A stretch of DNA of 64,000 nucleotides. Source: JAJYVT01 sp035534455. GTDB lineage: Bacteria > Actinomycetota > Acidimicrobiia > Acidimicrobiales > RAAP-2. The notes under the pieces are model-generated. The model was not told where the DNA came from. It ran no database searches and saw only the letters and a program-made list of their open reading frames with translations. Position 1 is the first letter of the stretch; every line of letters starts with the position of its first letter. The DNA lies in assembly GCA_035534455.1 (NCBI GenBank), contig DATLRV010000049.1:71289-135288 (forward strand), given 5' to 3'. A program made the translations under genes and the position numbers. Below, one piece after another: positions 34,038 to 42,208 of this stretch.

Positions 34038-35147
34038 TCAGGAGGGCTCCTTGTTCGGCTTGGCGCTGCGCCGGTCCCCGATGGGGACGCCCGGGGCGGG
34101 GTGCATCTGCTCGTCGCGCACGCGGTGGGGAACCTGGAGCACCCGCAGCACGGTGACGAGCCCGACGCCGCCGGTCACGTTGCCGACAACCGCCCATCCG
34201 ACGTCCTCGGCCCACTGGAGGTAGCCGAACCCGGCATGCCCGGCGATCAGGGCGCCGAACATCACCAGGGAACCCACGACCGCGTGGTCGAGGTGCGGCG
34301 CGATGATCAGGAACCCCGCGACCACCGCAGGGATGGTGCGCGCAGCCATGGACTCGGTCGCCTGCTGCATCCAGGTCATGAGCGTGATCGCCGCCCCGGC
34401 GAGGACGCAGAGGGCGAACGACCGCACGGTGAAGCCCAGGTGCGGGTAGTAGCGCCCGTCGACCCGTGCCGTATGGGCGAGCTGGGGCAACGCATGCATC
34501 ACGAACCACATGACGACCCACCCGGCGGCGAGGTTGGCGAGCAACGTCCCCGCCCAGAGGCGGATGAGCATGCGGAGCCGCGCCTGGCGCGTCATGACGG
34601 TGACGACCGGGATGAGGAAGTCCTCGGTGAACAGCTCGCTGCTCGCGAACGTCAGCGTGACGAAGCCGATCGAAAAGGCGACGGCGCCGAGGAGGATCGA
34701 GTGCGTGCGCCGCTCGACGACCAGGAGGGCGAGCACGCCCATGCCGACGTCGACACCCCCGACCGCACCGGTCGCGAGCAGGGACACCAGTCGGCGGGAG
34801 AGGCGCCGTCGACCCTGGTCAACGCTCTGGAGGAAGCGCTCCTCGACCTCGAGCTCGGCGACCGAGCTGTCGGTGGCCGGGTCGGAGCCGACGCCCGGGC
34901 GCAGGCCTGGCTCGTCCCCGCCGTCCCCGCCGTCCCCGCCGTCCCCGCCGTCCCCGCCGTCCCCGCCGTCCCCGCCGTCCCCGGAGTCCCAGCCGTCCCA
35001 GCCGTCCCCGGATCCTCCCCGATCCTGGTCCGGGGTGTCCCGCGTCTGGTCCGCCGAATCCCGCTCGTTGGCCGGGGTGTCCCACGCCGGGTCCGGGTCC
35101 GGGTCCGGGGCCGGGGTGTCGGGGTCGGGGTCGCGGGCGCCGTCCAC
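34038..35147 (-). CDS. formate/nitrite transporter family protein
   Basis: A 369-residue membrane protein. After about 115 hydrophilic residues it has the six-helix core of the FNT family, with SSELFTEDFLIPVVTVM as the most typical segment; it resembles the YfdC subgroup more than FocA. The substrate is unknown. The N-terminus is odd: an Asp/Pro-rich stretch followed by a GGD-repeat run encoded by eight 9-bp DNA repeats. The start is GTG at 35147; an internal start after the repeat cannot be excluded. Confidence 0.8.
   Translation of the reverse strand: MDGARDPDPDTPAPDPDPDPAWDTPANERDSADQTRDTPDQDRGGSGDGWDGWDSGDGGDGGDGGDGGDGGDGGDGGDEPGLRPGVGSDPATDSSVAELEVEERFLQSVDQGRRRLSRRLVSLLATGAVGGVDVGMGVLALLVVERRTHSILLGAVAFSIGFVTLTFASSELFTEDFLIPVVTVMTRQARLRMLIRLWAGTLLANLAAGWVVMWFVMHALPQLAHTARVDGRYYPHLGFTVRSFALCVLAGAAITLMTWMQQATESMAARTIPAVVAGFLIIAPHLDHAVVGSLVMFGALIAGHAGFGYLQWAEDVGWAVVGNVTGGVGLVTVLRVLQVPHRVRDEQMHPAPGVPIGDRRSAKPNKEPS
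34912..34983. repeat. eight-copy 9-bp tandem repeat in the FNT gene
   Basis: Seven perfect CCGTCCCCG units (34921-34983) plus one variant unit before them (TCGTCCCCG). On the coding strand they give Gly-Gly-Asp triplets. The unit is a multiple of three, so copy-number change would keep the frame. Confidence 0.9.
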
Positions 35148-35175
35148 CGGACGGAAATGCCCGGTCTCCGTCGAT

Positions 35176-35200
35176 CGAATGCGGGCTGCACCCGCATTCG
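35176..35200 (-). terminator. hairpin downstream of the amidase gene
   Basis: A perfect 10-bp stem (CGAATGCGGG / CCCGCATTCG) with a CTGCA loop, five bases past the amidase stop and upstream of the FNT start. There is no U-tract. Confidence 0.5.
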
Positions 35201-35204
35201 GGGC

Positions 35205-36833
35205 TCAGCGGTCGAGCGAGAGGCTCCCGACGAAGGCCGGGACGGGGGCGGTGATCGCACTCCCGAGCGCTGATTCGAGCGCGGCGAGCGCCCCGAGGAG
35301 GAGGGGCTCGGACCAGGGCGGCCCGAGCAGGGCGATGCTGACGGGCAGGCCCCCCACGGTCCCGACGGGCAAGGCGGCCGAGGGGTAGCCGGCCACGGCG
35401 GCAGGCGACCAGCCGGCACCGGCGACGTGGTCGCCCAGGACGTGGTCGATCGGCCAGGCCGGCGACATCGCGGGCACGGCGACGAGGTCGACCCCCGCGG
35501 CGAAGACCGTGTCGAGCCCGTCGGTCCGGGTTGCCCGCTTGATCCGGTCGAGCGCCGCCAGGTAGAGGTCGGCGCCGAGGCCGTCGGTCGCCGCCGCCCG
35601 TGCGATCAGCTCGGTGTCGAAGCGGTCCGCCCGCTCGCGCGGCTCGCGTCCAGCGTGGTCCAGGATGTCGGCGAGCGTGCGCGGGAGGTCCGGGTGTCCG
35701 GGCGTCGCGTCGGCCCGGCGTCCGAGGTACGCCTCCATGCCGGCGCGGAACTCGTAGAGGAGCACCGTGAGCTCGTCCTCTTCCCAGGTCGACGGGGGGC
35801 CGAGGCCCTCGACGGGGTCGACGATCTCGGCCCCGACCTCGCGCAGGGCGTCGAGGGCCACGCCGAACGCCTCGTCCGTGGGCCGGTGGTAGCCGGCGTA
35901 CCCGCCGTCGCGCACGACCCCGATCCGCAGACCCGCGATCCCGTCCGCACCCTGCTGTGCCCATGCTGCGGGGTCGAACCCTGCGGGGCGACCGGCGCGC
36001 CTCGCCGCCGCGTCCTCCCCGTCGTCGACCGCGTCGGCGAGCACGCCGAGGAGGAGCCCGAGGTCGCGCACGCTCCTCGCGAGCGGCCCCGCGGTGTCCT
36101 GGGTCGCGGCGATCGGGACGATGCCGGTGCGGCTCACGAGACCGAGCGTCGGCTTGAGGCCGGCGACTCCGCATGCGGCCGCGGGGCACAGGATCGATCC
36201 GTCCGTCTCGGTCCCGACCGCCAGGGGAACCAGGCGCGCGGCCACCGCCGCGCCCGAACCGGCCGACGACCCGCCGGGGCTGCGGTCGAGGGCATGAGGG
36301 TTGCGCGTCTGTCCGCCGCGGGCGCTCCACCCGCTCGAGGACATCTCGGAGCGGAAATTGGCCCACTCCGACAGGTTCGCCTTGCCGATGACGATCGCGC
36401 CCGCCTCGCGCAGGACCTTCACCAGGGTGGCGTCGGTGGCTGGGGAGGAGGCGCCGAAGACGAGTGACCCCGCGCTCGTGTGCAGCGGGGCGACGGTGTC
36501 GACGTTGTCCTTCACGAGCACGGGGACGCCGTGGAGGGGACCCCTGCGGCGTCCGGCGCGACGCTCGGCGTCGAGCGTCGCCGCCACCTCGAGCGCGTCG
36601 GGGGCGAGCTCGATGACCGCGTGGGTACCGGCGCCTCCGCCGTCGATCACCTCGATCCGCGCGACCAGTTGCTCGACGACCCCGGCGGCGGTGAGCTCGC
36701 CTGCGTCGAAGAGCCCGGAGAGCGCCGTCGCGTCGAGGGCCGCGATGTCGGCGCTCGCGGGATGGGGATCGCGGGGAACGCCGCCCCTCTCGGCGCCCCC
36801 GCCGTTCACGTCGCCTGCGTCGCTGGCTCCCAC
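35205..36833 (-). CDS. amidase signature family protein
   Basis: A protein of about 542 residues. The Ser-cisSer-Lys triad is visible: Lys in GVPVLVKDNVDT, and the serines in SPGGSSAGSGAAVAA, followed by GTETDGSILCPAAACGV. This family hydrolyses carboxamides and includes enantioselective amidases and the GatA subunit; the absence of gatB/gatC nearby argues for a stand-alone amidase. The substrate is unknown. The GTG at 36833 is a choice among several possible starts (GTG 36809 is another). Confidence 0.88.
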   Translation of the reverse strand: MGASDAGDVNGGGAERGGVPRDPHPASADIAALDATALSGLFDAGELTAAGVVEQLVARIEVIDGGGAGTHAVIELAPDALEVAATLDAERRAGRRRGPLHGVPVLVKDNVDTVAPLHTSAGSLVFGASSPATDATLVKVLREAGAIVIGKANLSEWANFRSEMSSSGWSARGGQTRNPHALDRSPGGSSAGSGAAVAARLVPLAVGTETDGSILCPAAACGVAGLKPTLGLVSRTGIVPIAATQDTAGPLARSVRDLGLLLGVLADAVDDGEDAAARRAGRPAGFDPAAWAQQGADGIAGLRIGVVRDGGYAGYHRPTDEAFGVALDALREVGAEIVDPVEGLGPPSTWEEDELTVLLYEFRAGMEAYLGRRADATPGHPDLPRTLADILDHAGREPRERADRFDTELIARAAATDGLGADLYLAALDRIKRATRTDGLDTVFAAGVDLVAVPAMSPAWPIDHVLGDHVAGAGWSPAAVAGYPSAALPVGTVGGLPVSIALLGPPWSEPLLLGALAALESALGSAITAPVPAFVGSLSLDR

Positions 36834-36914
36834 GCCGATGCCTCCACTCGTTCTGTGGGGCGCGTGCTCTCGGGCTCGCCCCCGCGCGTCCCACCCCTCC
36901 GGGCACGGTAACCG

Positions 36915-37360
36915 ATGGTGCGCCGCGAAGAGACGTGGCGGACGGCGTGCCCGGCCCGCCGGCGTGCCCGGCCGAGACGGTGCCGCGTCCGGGATGCCGT
37001 CCTCGACGACTGCGACGCCTCCGCTGAAGTCCGGCCCGGAGCCGTGCTCGAGGCGGTCAGCCTCACGCGCGTCGAGTTCCGGCGATGCCGGTTGACCGGG
37101 GTGGTCTTCTCGCGCGGGCACCTGCGCGACGTCCGGTTCGTCGAGTGTCAGATGACCGCGGGTGCAGATCGGATCGCAGAGGGTCCCGGGTCCACTTCGA
37201 CTCGTGCGACCTGACCGACGCCGACTTCTACGGCACGCAGCTCGTGCGATCCCGGTTCTTCGACTGCGACCTCACCAATTCGGACTTTTCCCGCGCGGTC
37301 GTCCGAGGTGCCCTGCTGCACGGGTCGAAGCCGGAGCGCCTCCGCGGTCCTCGTCCCCGA
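36915..37360 (+). pseudogene. pentapeptide-repeat protein gene, frameshifted
   Basis: Frame 36915-37214 encodes VSLTRVEFRRCRLTGVVF and SRGHLRDVRFVECQMT, the A(D/N)LXX-type repeats of a right-handed beta-helix. The frame then runs into an unrelated tail and stops. The next repeats (SRVHFDSCDLTDADF, VRSRFFDCDLTNSDFSRA) are in another frame from about 37185. Joining the two at 37180-37190 restores a continuous protein, so one indel has broken the gene or the assembly has an error. The C-terminus fades after 37340. Function is unknown; the family often acts as DNA mimics or structural proteins. Confidence 0.65.
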
Positions 37361-37368
37361 ACGGCGCC

Positions 37369-37729
37369 TCACGGACGCGGTGATCCGTTCGAACTCCTCG
37401 GACGGCTCGCCGCGTCGAGCGCCTCGGTCCGGGCGAGCGCCGCAGCGCGTCGTCGTGGTCGCCTTCCTTGGAACGGCTGCTCGCGAGCCAGGTCAGCGCC
37501 TTCAGGCGGTCCGCGCCCGCGAGTCCCAGTTCGAGCGCGTTCTCGTAGGCGGGGACCGCACGGGCCTCGTCGTCCCGGTCGTCGAGGGTGGCAGCGAGCC
37601 AGAACCGGGCCGACGCTCAGCTGACGTCGGGTCTGTGTCGACCGCGCGCTCGAAGGCACCGACGGCGGCCACGAGCTTGCGCTGCGCCCTGAGGTCCATC
37701 CCCTTGTCGAAGGCGTTCGCCGCGCTCAT
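37369..37729 (-). pseudogene. TPR-repeat protein gene, frameshifted
   Basis: The frame from ATG 37729 gives AFDKGMDLRAQRKLVAAVGA and AFERAVDTDPTSAE, then becomes unrelated. The continuation ARFWLAATLDDRDDEARAVP and AYENALELGLAGADRLKALT is in a different frame from about 37617 downward. Together they form about two and a half TPR motifs. The start overlaps the ABC permease stop by four bases, so it was once the last gene of that operon. It is convergent with the broken pentapeptide gene. Confidence 0.62.
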
Positions 37730-38517
37730 TTGGCGCGGCGCGGTTCGAACCGGAACCGGCGGACCGCCACGACGAACCCTACGGCACCCCAGATCGCGAC
37801 CACCCCGATGTTCCCCCACGACCAGGCAGAAGCCCCCGGGACCAGGTGGAACGGCGCGAACGTCGCGTCGATGAGCGGGCCGACCGGAAAGTACCTCGAG
37901 AACTGGGCGAGCGCGGACCCGGGCTGCAACGGGAACCACAGCCCCGAGAGGAACAGCATCACGAAGAACACGATGCTGATCATCGGCCCGGCGGCGTCCT
38001 CGTTCGGCACCAGCGTGCTCGCTGCGACGCCGAGTGCGGTGAAGCAGACCACGCCGACGGCGATCGCGAGGACGAGCGGTGCCCAGTTCTCCGGGAGCCG
38101 GGCACCGAAGCCGAACCTGCCGACGAGGAGCAGGAGGACCACCTGGACGACGGACACGACCATCGCGTTCAGCGCGAGCGCGCCGATCATCGCCCACGCC
38201 GGGAGCGGCGACAGCCGGATCCGCTTCAAGAGTCCCGTCTCGCGCCGGTTCACGAGCGAGATCGCGAGCGTGTTGAAACATGCCGACATCACGCCGTAGG
38301 CGGCGAAGCCGGGCACGTAGTACTGGACCTCCTTCACGCCCAGGAACGTGACCTTTGTGGCGCCGCCCGAAGCGGCGAGCAGCACCAAGAAGATGAGCGA
38401 GAAGCCGACGGTGAAGAAGGCGCCGAAGGGGTTCCGCCAGAAGCTGAGCTGCTCGTAGTAGAGCTGCCGCCCCATCATCTGCGTCCGCCGGCGGACGAGC
38501 GCGGCCGTCAGCGTCAT
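37726..38517 (-). CDS. ABC transporter permease
   Basis: A 263-residue ABC-2 type permease with six predicted membrane segments. A short cytosolic N-terminus contains the amphipathic LVRRRTQMMGRQLYYEQLSF, and helices are interrupted by the RRETGLLKRIRLSPLP cytosolic loop, characteristic of drug/multidrug exporter permeases. It overlaps the upstream ATPase gene by four bases and the TPR reading frame by four bases, giving a three-gene operon. The cargo is unknown. Confidence 0.88.
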   Translation of the reverse strand: MTLTAALVRRRTQMMGRQLYYEQLSFWRNPFGAFFTVGFSLIFLVLLAASGGATKVTFLGVKEVQYYVPGFAAYGVMSACFNTLAISLVNRRETGLLKRIRLSPLPAWAMIGALALNAMVVSVVQVVLLLLVGRFGFGARLPENWAPLVLAIAVGVVCFTALGVAASTLVPNEDAAGPMISIVFFVMLFLSGLWFPLQPGSALAQFSRYFPVGPLIDATFAPFHLVPGASAWSWGNIGVVAIWGAVGFVVAVRRFRFEPRRAK

Positions 38518-39425
38518 CCCTGTTCTCTTTCGTAGCCGACGAGACGCAGGTACACGTCCTCCAGGGTCAAGCGCTCGCACGTCAGGCCGGCAAGTTCGAC
38601 GTGCTGGGCCGCCGCCCAATTCGTCAACACCCGGAGCACCTCGACCGCGTCGCCGGTGCGGATCTGGACAGTGTCGCTCGCGACCGACGTGGGCGGTACG
38701 GGCAGGTCGGCGACGGCCACCCCGTCGGGCACGCGAAACCGGATCAACGCGTCGCTCGTGTCCCTGCCGCCGAGCGCCTGCGGCGTCCCCTCGGCCACGA
38801 CCCGCCCACCGCTCATCACCGCGACGCGCGAGGCCAACGTCTCTGCTTCGTCCATGTAGTGCGTCGTGAGCAGCACGGTCGTCCCACCGCTCGTGAGCCG
38901 GCGCACCACCTCCCAGGCATCGCGCCTGGCGGAGGGGTCGAACCCCGTCGTCGGTTCGTCGAGGTACAACAGCTCGGGGTTCCCGACGATGCCGAGGCCG
39001 AGGTCGAGCCTGCGCATCTGCCCGCCCGAGAGCGTCTTCACCCGCGACCCCGCCTTCTCCGAGAGCCCGACGAGCTCGACGACCTCGGCGGGGTCGCGTG
39101 GCGCGGGGTAGTACCCGGCGTTGCGCTGGAGCACCTCGAGGACCGTCAGGTAGGGCTCGACGGCGAGCTCTTGGAGGACGACGCCCGTGCGCTCTCGGAG
39201 CTGCATCGAGGTGGCGCGCTCCGCCGGGTCCATCCCCAGCACCTCCACGCGCCCCGCATCGCGGCGACGGAAGCCCTCGAGGATCTCGATCGTGGTCGTC
39301 TTCCCTGCGCCGTTGGGGCCGAGCAGCGCGAAGACCTCGCCATGCTGGATCTCGAAGCTGACGTCCGACACGGCCTGCATCGGTCCGTAACGCTTCGCGA
39401 GGCCGTCGACGACGATCACCGCCAT
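38514..39425 (-). CDS. ABC transporter ATP-binding protein
   Basis: A 303-residue ATPase of the DrrA/CcmA-like class. Walker A is GPNGAGKTT (about residues 36-44), followed by a Q-loop at VVLQELAVEPYLTV. The signature is LSGGQMRRLDLGLG, Walker B LLYLDEPTTGFDP, and the H-loop LLTTHYMDEAETLA. A C-terminal extension of about 80 residues resembles that of exporter ATPases. It pairs with the permease immediately downstream. The ATG at 39425 follows TACCGT by six bases. Confidence 0.93.
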   Translation of the reverse strand: MAVIVVDGLAKRYGPMQAVSDVSFEIQHGEVFALLGPNGAGKTTTIEILEGFRRRDAGRVEVLGMDPAERATSMQLRERTGVVLQELAVEPYLTVLEVLQRNAGYYPAPRDPAEVVELVGLSEKAGSRVKTLSGGQMRRLDLGLGIVGNPELLYLDEPTTGFDPSARRDAWEVVRRLTSGGTTVLLTTHYMDEAETLASRVAVMSGGRVVAEGTPQALGGRDTSDALIRFRVPDGVAVADLPVPPTSVASDTVQIRTGDAVEVLRVLTNWAAAQHVELAGLTCERLTLEDVYLRLVGYEREQG

Positions 39426-39431
39426 GCGCCG

Positions 39432-39437
39432 ACGGTA
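39432..39437 (-). promoter_or_regulatory. putative -10 element of the ABC operon
   Basis: TACCGT on the minus strand, 6 bases before the ATPase ATG, suggesting a leaderless transcript. Confidence 0.4.
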
Positions 39438-39553
39438 TCGCTTGGCCGCCCGCCGCCCGCCGCCCGCCGGCTCGCCTGCCGGCCGCACGCTGGTCGGAAC
39501 CGCGGCCCCCGGGGTATCGGGGTCCCCCGAGCGCGCCGTGCGAGACTCCGTCG

Positions 39554-40237
39554 ATGGGGACCACGGGGCGCGTCGCCTCGGTCAACGTCGGCGTGCCGAG
39601 GGCGGTGCGACGGGGCGGGGTCAGCGGGATCGACAAGCGCCCCGTCGCCGGCTCCGTGCGCGTCTCGAGCCCCGCAGACGGGCGGAGCGGCCTCGAAGGG
39701 GACAGCATCTGCGACTCCGTGAATCACGGCGGGCCTGCCCAGGCGGTGTACGCGTACGCCCGGGAGGACCTGGACTGGTGGGAGGCCCGACTCGGTGTCC
39801 CGGTGACCGACGGAACGTTCGGGGAGAACCTCACCACCGTCGGGCTCGACGTCACCGGTGCCCTGCTGGGCGAGCGGTGGCGCATCGGCGAGGAGGTCCT
39901 CCTCGAGGTCACCGGCCCGAGGATCCCCTGTGCCACGTTCGCCGTCTGGATGCACACGCGTGGGTGGCTGACGGCGTTCACCGACCGTGCGCGTCCGGGC
40001 GCGTACCTTCGCGTCCTTGTCCCGGGAACGGTGCGCATCGGTGACGAGCTGGCGGTGGTCGACCGCCCCGCGCACGACGTCGACGTGGGGCTCTGCTTCC
40101 GGGCGCTCACGCGCGAGCGGGGCCTCCTGCCGCGACTACTGGACGCGGGCGACCACCTCGAGCCCGAGCTGCGAAGCCTCGTGGGTGAGGGACGCGGGTT
40201 CGATCTCGACGAGGAACCGGCCGACGAACCGGCGTGA
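39554..40237 (+). CDS. MOSC domain protein
   Basis: A 227-residue protein of the YiiM-like MOSC family. GLEGDSICDSVNHGGPAQAV is the typical motif with the conserved Asp and His, followed by GTFGENLTTVGLDV and EVTGPRIPCATFA, which contains the conserved Cys expected to bind the molybdenum cofactor or sulfur. YiiM-type proteins reduce N-hydroxylated compounds such as 6-hydroxylaminopurine; that role is inferred here. It is divergent from the ABC operon. Confidence 0.88.
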   Translation: MGTTGRVASVNVGVPRAVRRGGVSGIDKRPVAGSVRVSSPADGRSGLEGDSICDSVNHGGPAQAVYAYAREDLDWWEARLGVPVTDGTFGENLTTVGLDVTGALLGERWRIGEEVLLEVTGPRIPCATFAVWMHTRGWLTAFTDRARPGAYLRVLVPGTVRIGDELAVVDRPAHDVDVGLCFRALTRERGLLPRLLDAGDHLEPELRSLVGEGRGFDLDEEPADEPA

Positions 40238-40286
40238 CCCCGCGCCAACGGCGAGCCCGCGCCGGCCGCGGCCGGGCGCCCCGCCC

Positions 40287-40292
40287 TATGGT
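40287..40292 (+). promoter_or_regulatory. putative -10 element of the aldolase-like gene
   Basis: TATGGT ends 8 bases before the ATG at 40301, with no intervening ribosome binding site. Confidence 0.45.
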
Positions 40293-40300
40293 TCAGGGGC

Positions 40301-41449
40301 ATGCCCTCGCGCAAGCCCACGGTCACCTCGAAGGAGACGCGTGCCCCGGCGCCATTCGCTCGCGATCTCGAGCTCGAGAAGATCGCGGACCGCTGCGAGC
40401 GCTTCGTCCACGGCGCCGGGCGGCGGAAGGCCGCCGACCTCCTCGGCACGATCCCGCCCGACACGGCCATCGACTACTACGGCACCGGCGGGGTCGTCGA
40501 GGAGCTCGAGACCGAGGTCGCAAGGATGCTCGGCAAGGACGCCGCGCTCTTCCTCCCGACGGGAACGATGGCGCAGCAGGCGACCCTGCGCGTCCACGCC
40601 GACCGACGCTCGCGCAGGGCCGTCGCATTCCATCCGGCGTGCCACCTCGAGAGCCACGAGGAGCGCGGCTACCAACGGCTGCACGGCCTCTTCGGCGTGC
40701 CGGTCGGCGACCGCAACTCGCCGCTCACCGCTGCCGATCTGTTACAGGTGCACGACCCGCTCGGCGCACTACTCATCGAACTGCCCCAGCGTGATCTGGG
40801 CGGGACGCTGCCGACGTGGGACGATCTCGTCGCGCAGGCTGCCTGGGCGCGCCAGCGCGGCGCCGCGGTGCACCTCGACGGCGCCCGGATCTTCGAGGCC
40901 GGCCCGTACTACGCGGCGAGCGCGAAGAAGAAGCTCTCCGACGTCGCCGCGCTCTTCGACACGGTCTACGTGTCGTTCTACAAGGGCCTCGCGGGCCTCG
41001 CGGGCTGCTGCGTCGCCGGGGAGCCCGACGTCATCGCGGAGCTGTCGCTCTGGCGGACCCGCCACGGGGGACGCGTCTTCGCCATGTGGCCGTACGCGGC
41101 ATCCGCACTCTCGGTGCTGCGGGAACGGGCGCCGAAGATGGGCCGGTACTACCGGCACGCCACCGCCATCGCCAAGGCGCTGCAGGGCGCGCCCGGCGTG
41201 GAGGTCATGCCGTGGCCGGTGCAGGCGCCGATGATGCACCTCCGGCTGGCGGTCACGGTCGAAGAGCTGCGGGCGCGCGCGATCGACATCGCGAAGACAG
41301 AGGGCATCTGGACGTTCAGCCGACCGTTCGCTTCCGAAGGGCCGAACCTGCAGCGCTGCGAGCTGTCGGTCGGCGACGCCACGCTCGAGATCGCCCCCGC
41401 CGAGATGAGAGCGATCGTCGAGCGCCTGGCGACCGGCCAGCGGCCGTGA
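40301..41449 (+). CDS. threonine aldolase-like PLP enzyme
   Basis: A 382-residue fold-type I PLP enzyme of the beta-eliminating lyase/threonine aldolase family. The segment YYGTGGVVEELETEVARMLG with LFLPTGTMAQQATLRVHAD is typical. VHLDGARIFEA carries the Asp that pairs with PLP, and the Schiff-base Lys is in VYVSFYKGLAGLAG. Threonine aldolases cleave threonine to glycine and acetaldehyde; with only 25-35% identity expected in this family, the substrate is uncertain. It may be leaderless from ATG 40301. Confidence 0.85.
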   Translation: MPSRKPTVTSKETRAPAPFARDLELEKIADRCERFVHGAGRRKAADLLGTIPPDTAIDYYGTGGVVEELETEVARMLGKDAALFLPTGTMAQQATLRVHADRRSRRAVAFHPACHLESHEERGYQRLHGLFGVPVGDRNSPLTAADLLQVHDPLGALLIELPQRDLGGTLPTWDDLVAQAAWARQRGAAVHLDGARIFEAGPYYAASAKKKLSDVAALFDTVYVSFYKGLAGLAGCCVAGEPDVIAELSLWRTRHGGRVFAMWPYAASALSVLRERAPKMGRYYRHATAIAKALQGAPGVEVMPWPVQAPMMHLRLAVTVEELRARAIDIAKTEGIWTFSRPFASEGPNLQRCELSVGDATLEIAPAEMRAIVERLATGQRP

Positions 41450-41869
41450 GCGGTACCGCTCCGATCGCCTAGGGACAGCGGATCCACTGGCTGGACCTTC
41501 CCTCCTCCGTGCACGTGTGGGTGGAGGAGATCCACGAGTCTGCGGTCGTGTCGGCGGAGTCGCAGCCAAGCACGTCACCGCGGTCCTCGCCGGTGTCGCC
41601 GGGTACTTCCTCGACGCTGCACGCCTGCCCCGAACCCGGGTCTGCCCACCGTGCGGGCGTTCCAACGGATACAGGGAGACGCCGCCCTGTGGTGGCTTCG
41701 TCGGCGACTCCATCAGCCCGATCGCGAAGCTGAGGCCCAAGACGCTCCACGCCAGGACGTTCACCCACGCCAGCGGGTAGGAGTGCGAGACCGTCCATCG
41801 CTACCCGGAGTCGCCTTTCTGTTGCGCCGTCACCCAGGCGCGCACCACGCCCCTGTGCTGCCGGCGACC
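41450..41869. other. 420-bp stretch without a convincing gene; possible broken ORF
   Basis: No intact gene is supported. On the minus strand, one frame around 41690-41775 encodes a membrane-like SYPLAWVNVLAWSVLGLSF segment. Another frame, 41469-41655, encodes a Cys-containing tail ending GRSSQWIRCP. The two could be halves of a small membrane or secreted protein split by an indel near 41660, but neither half matches a family I know. Confidence 0.35.
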
Positions 41870-42208
41870 TCAACGCGTCCGGGCGAAGCGATGGACGGCC
41901 TCGAGGAGCTCCTTGCTCTTCTGTGCGGCGACGGCCTCGTCCCCGGATGCGAGGGCGTGCGTCACGCAGTGGTTGACGTGGTCGTCGAGGATCTTGAGGG
42001 CCACTGCTTCCAGGGCCGTGTCGACGGCGGCGATCTGGGTGAGGATGTCGATGCAGTAGCGGTCCTCGGCGATCATCTTCTCGATCCCGCGTGCCTGGCC
42101 CTGGATGCGGCGCATGCGTTTCAGGAGGGCGTCCTTGCTGCCCTCGACGATGTACCCGTGTGCGACGGGCGTCGCCGACGCCGAGGGCTCGTGTCGTGCA
42201 GGAGTCAT
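41870..42208 (-). CDS. csoR: CsoR-family copper-sensing repressor
   Basis: A 112-residue all-helical repressor. The Cu(I)-binding Cys-His-Cys triad is present: Cys in EDRYCIDIL and the H-x-x-x-C pair in DDHVNHCVTH. RRIQGQARGIEKMI is the typical DNA-binding helix of the family. Cu(I) binding releases it from DNA. It lies downstream of copA in the same orientation with a four-base overlap, and the 21-bp operator before copZ is a good match to known CsoR sites, so it probably regulates its own operon. Confidence 0.92.
   Translation of the reverse strand: MTPARHEPSASATPVAHGYIVEGSKDALLKRMRRIQGQARGIEKMIAEDRYCIDILTQIAAVDTALEAVALKILDDHVNHCVTHALASGDEAVAAQKSKELLEAVHRFARTR

Noticed and set aside
34912..34983. 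Possible CRISPR array
   Set aside because: The repeats are 9-bp tandem units without spacers and lie in a coding sequence. No CRISPR array or cas gene was seen in the window.
41469..41873. A 134-residue open frame on the minus strand
   Set aside because: Its first half is not protein-like and its last half may belong to a frameshifted ORF, so it was described as a gap region rather than called as a gene.
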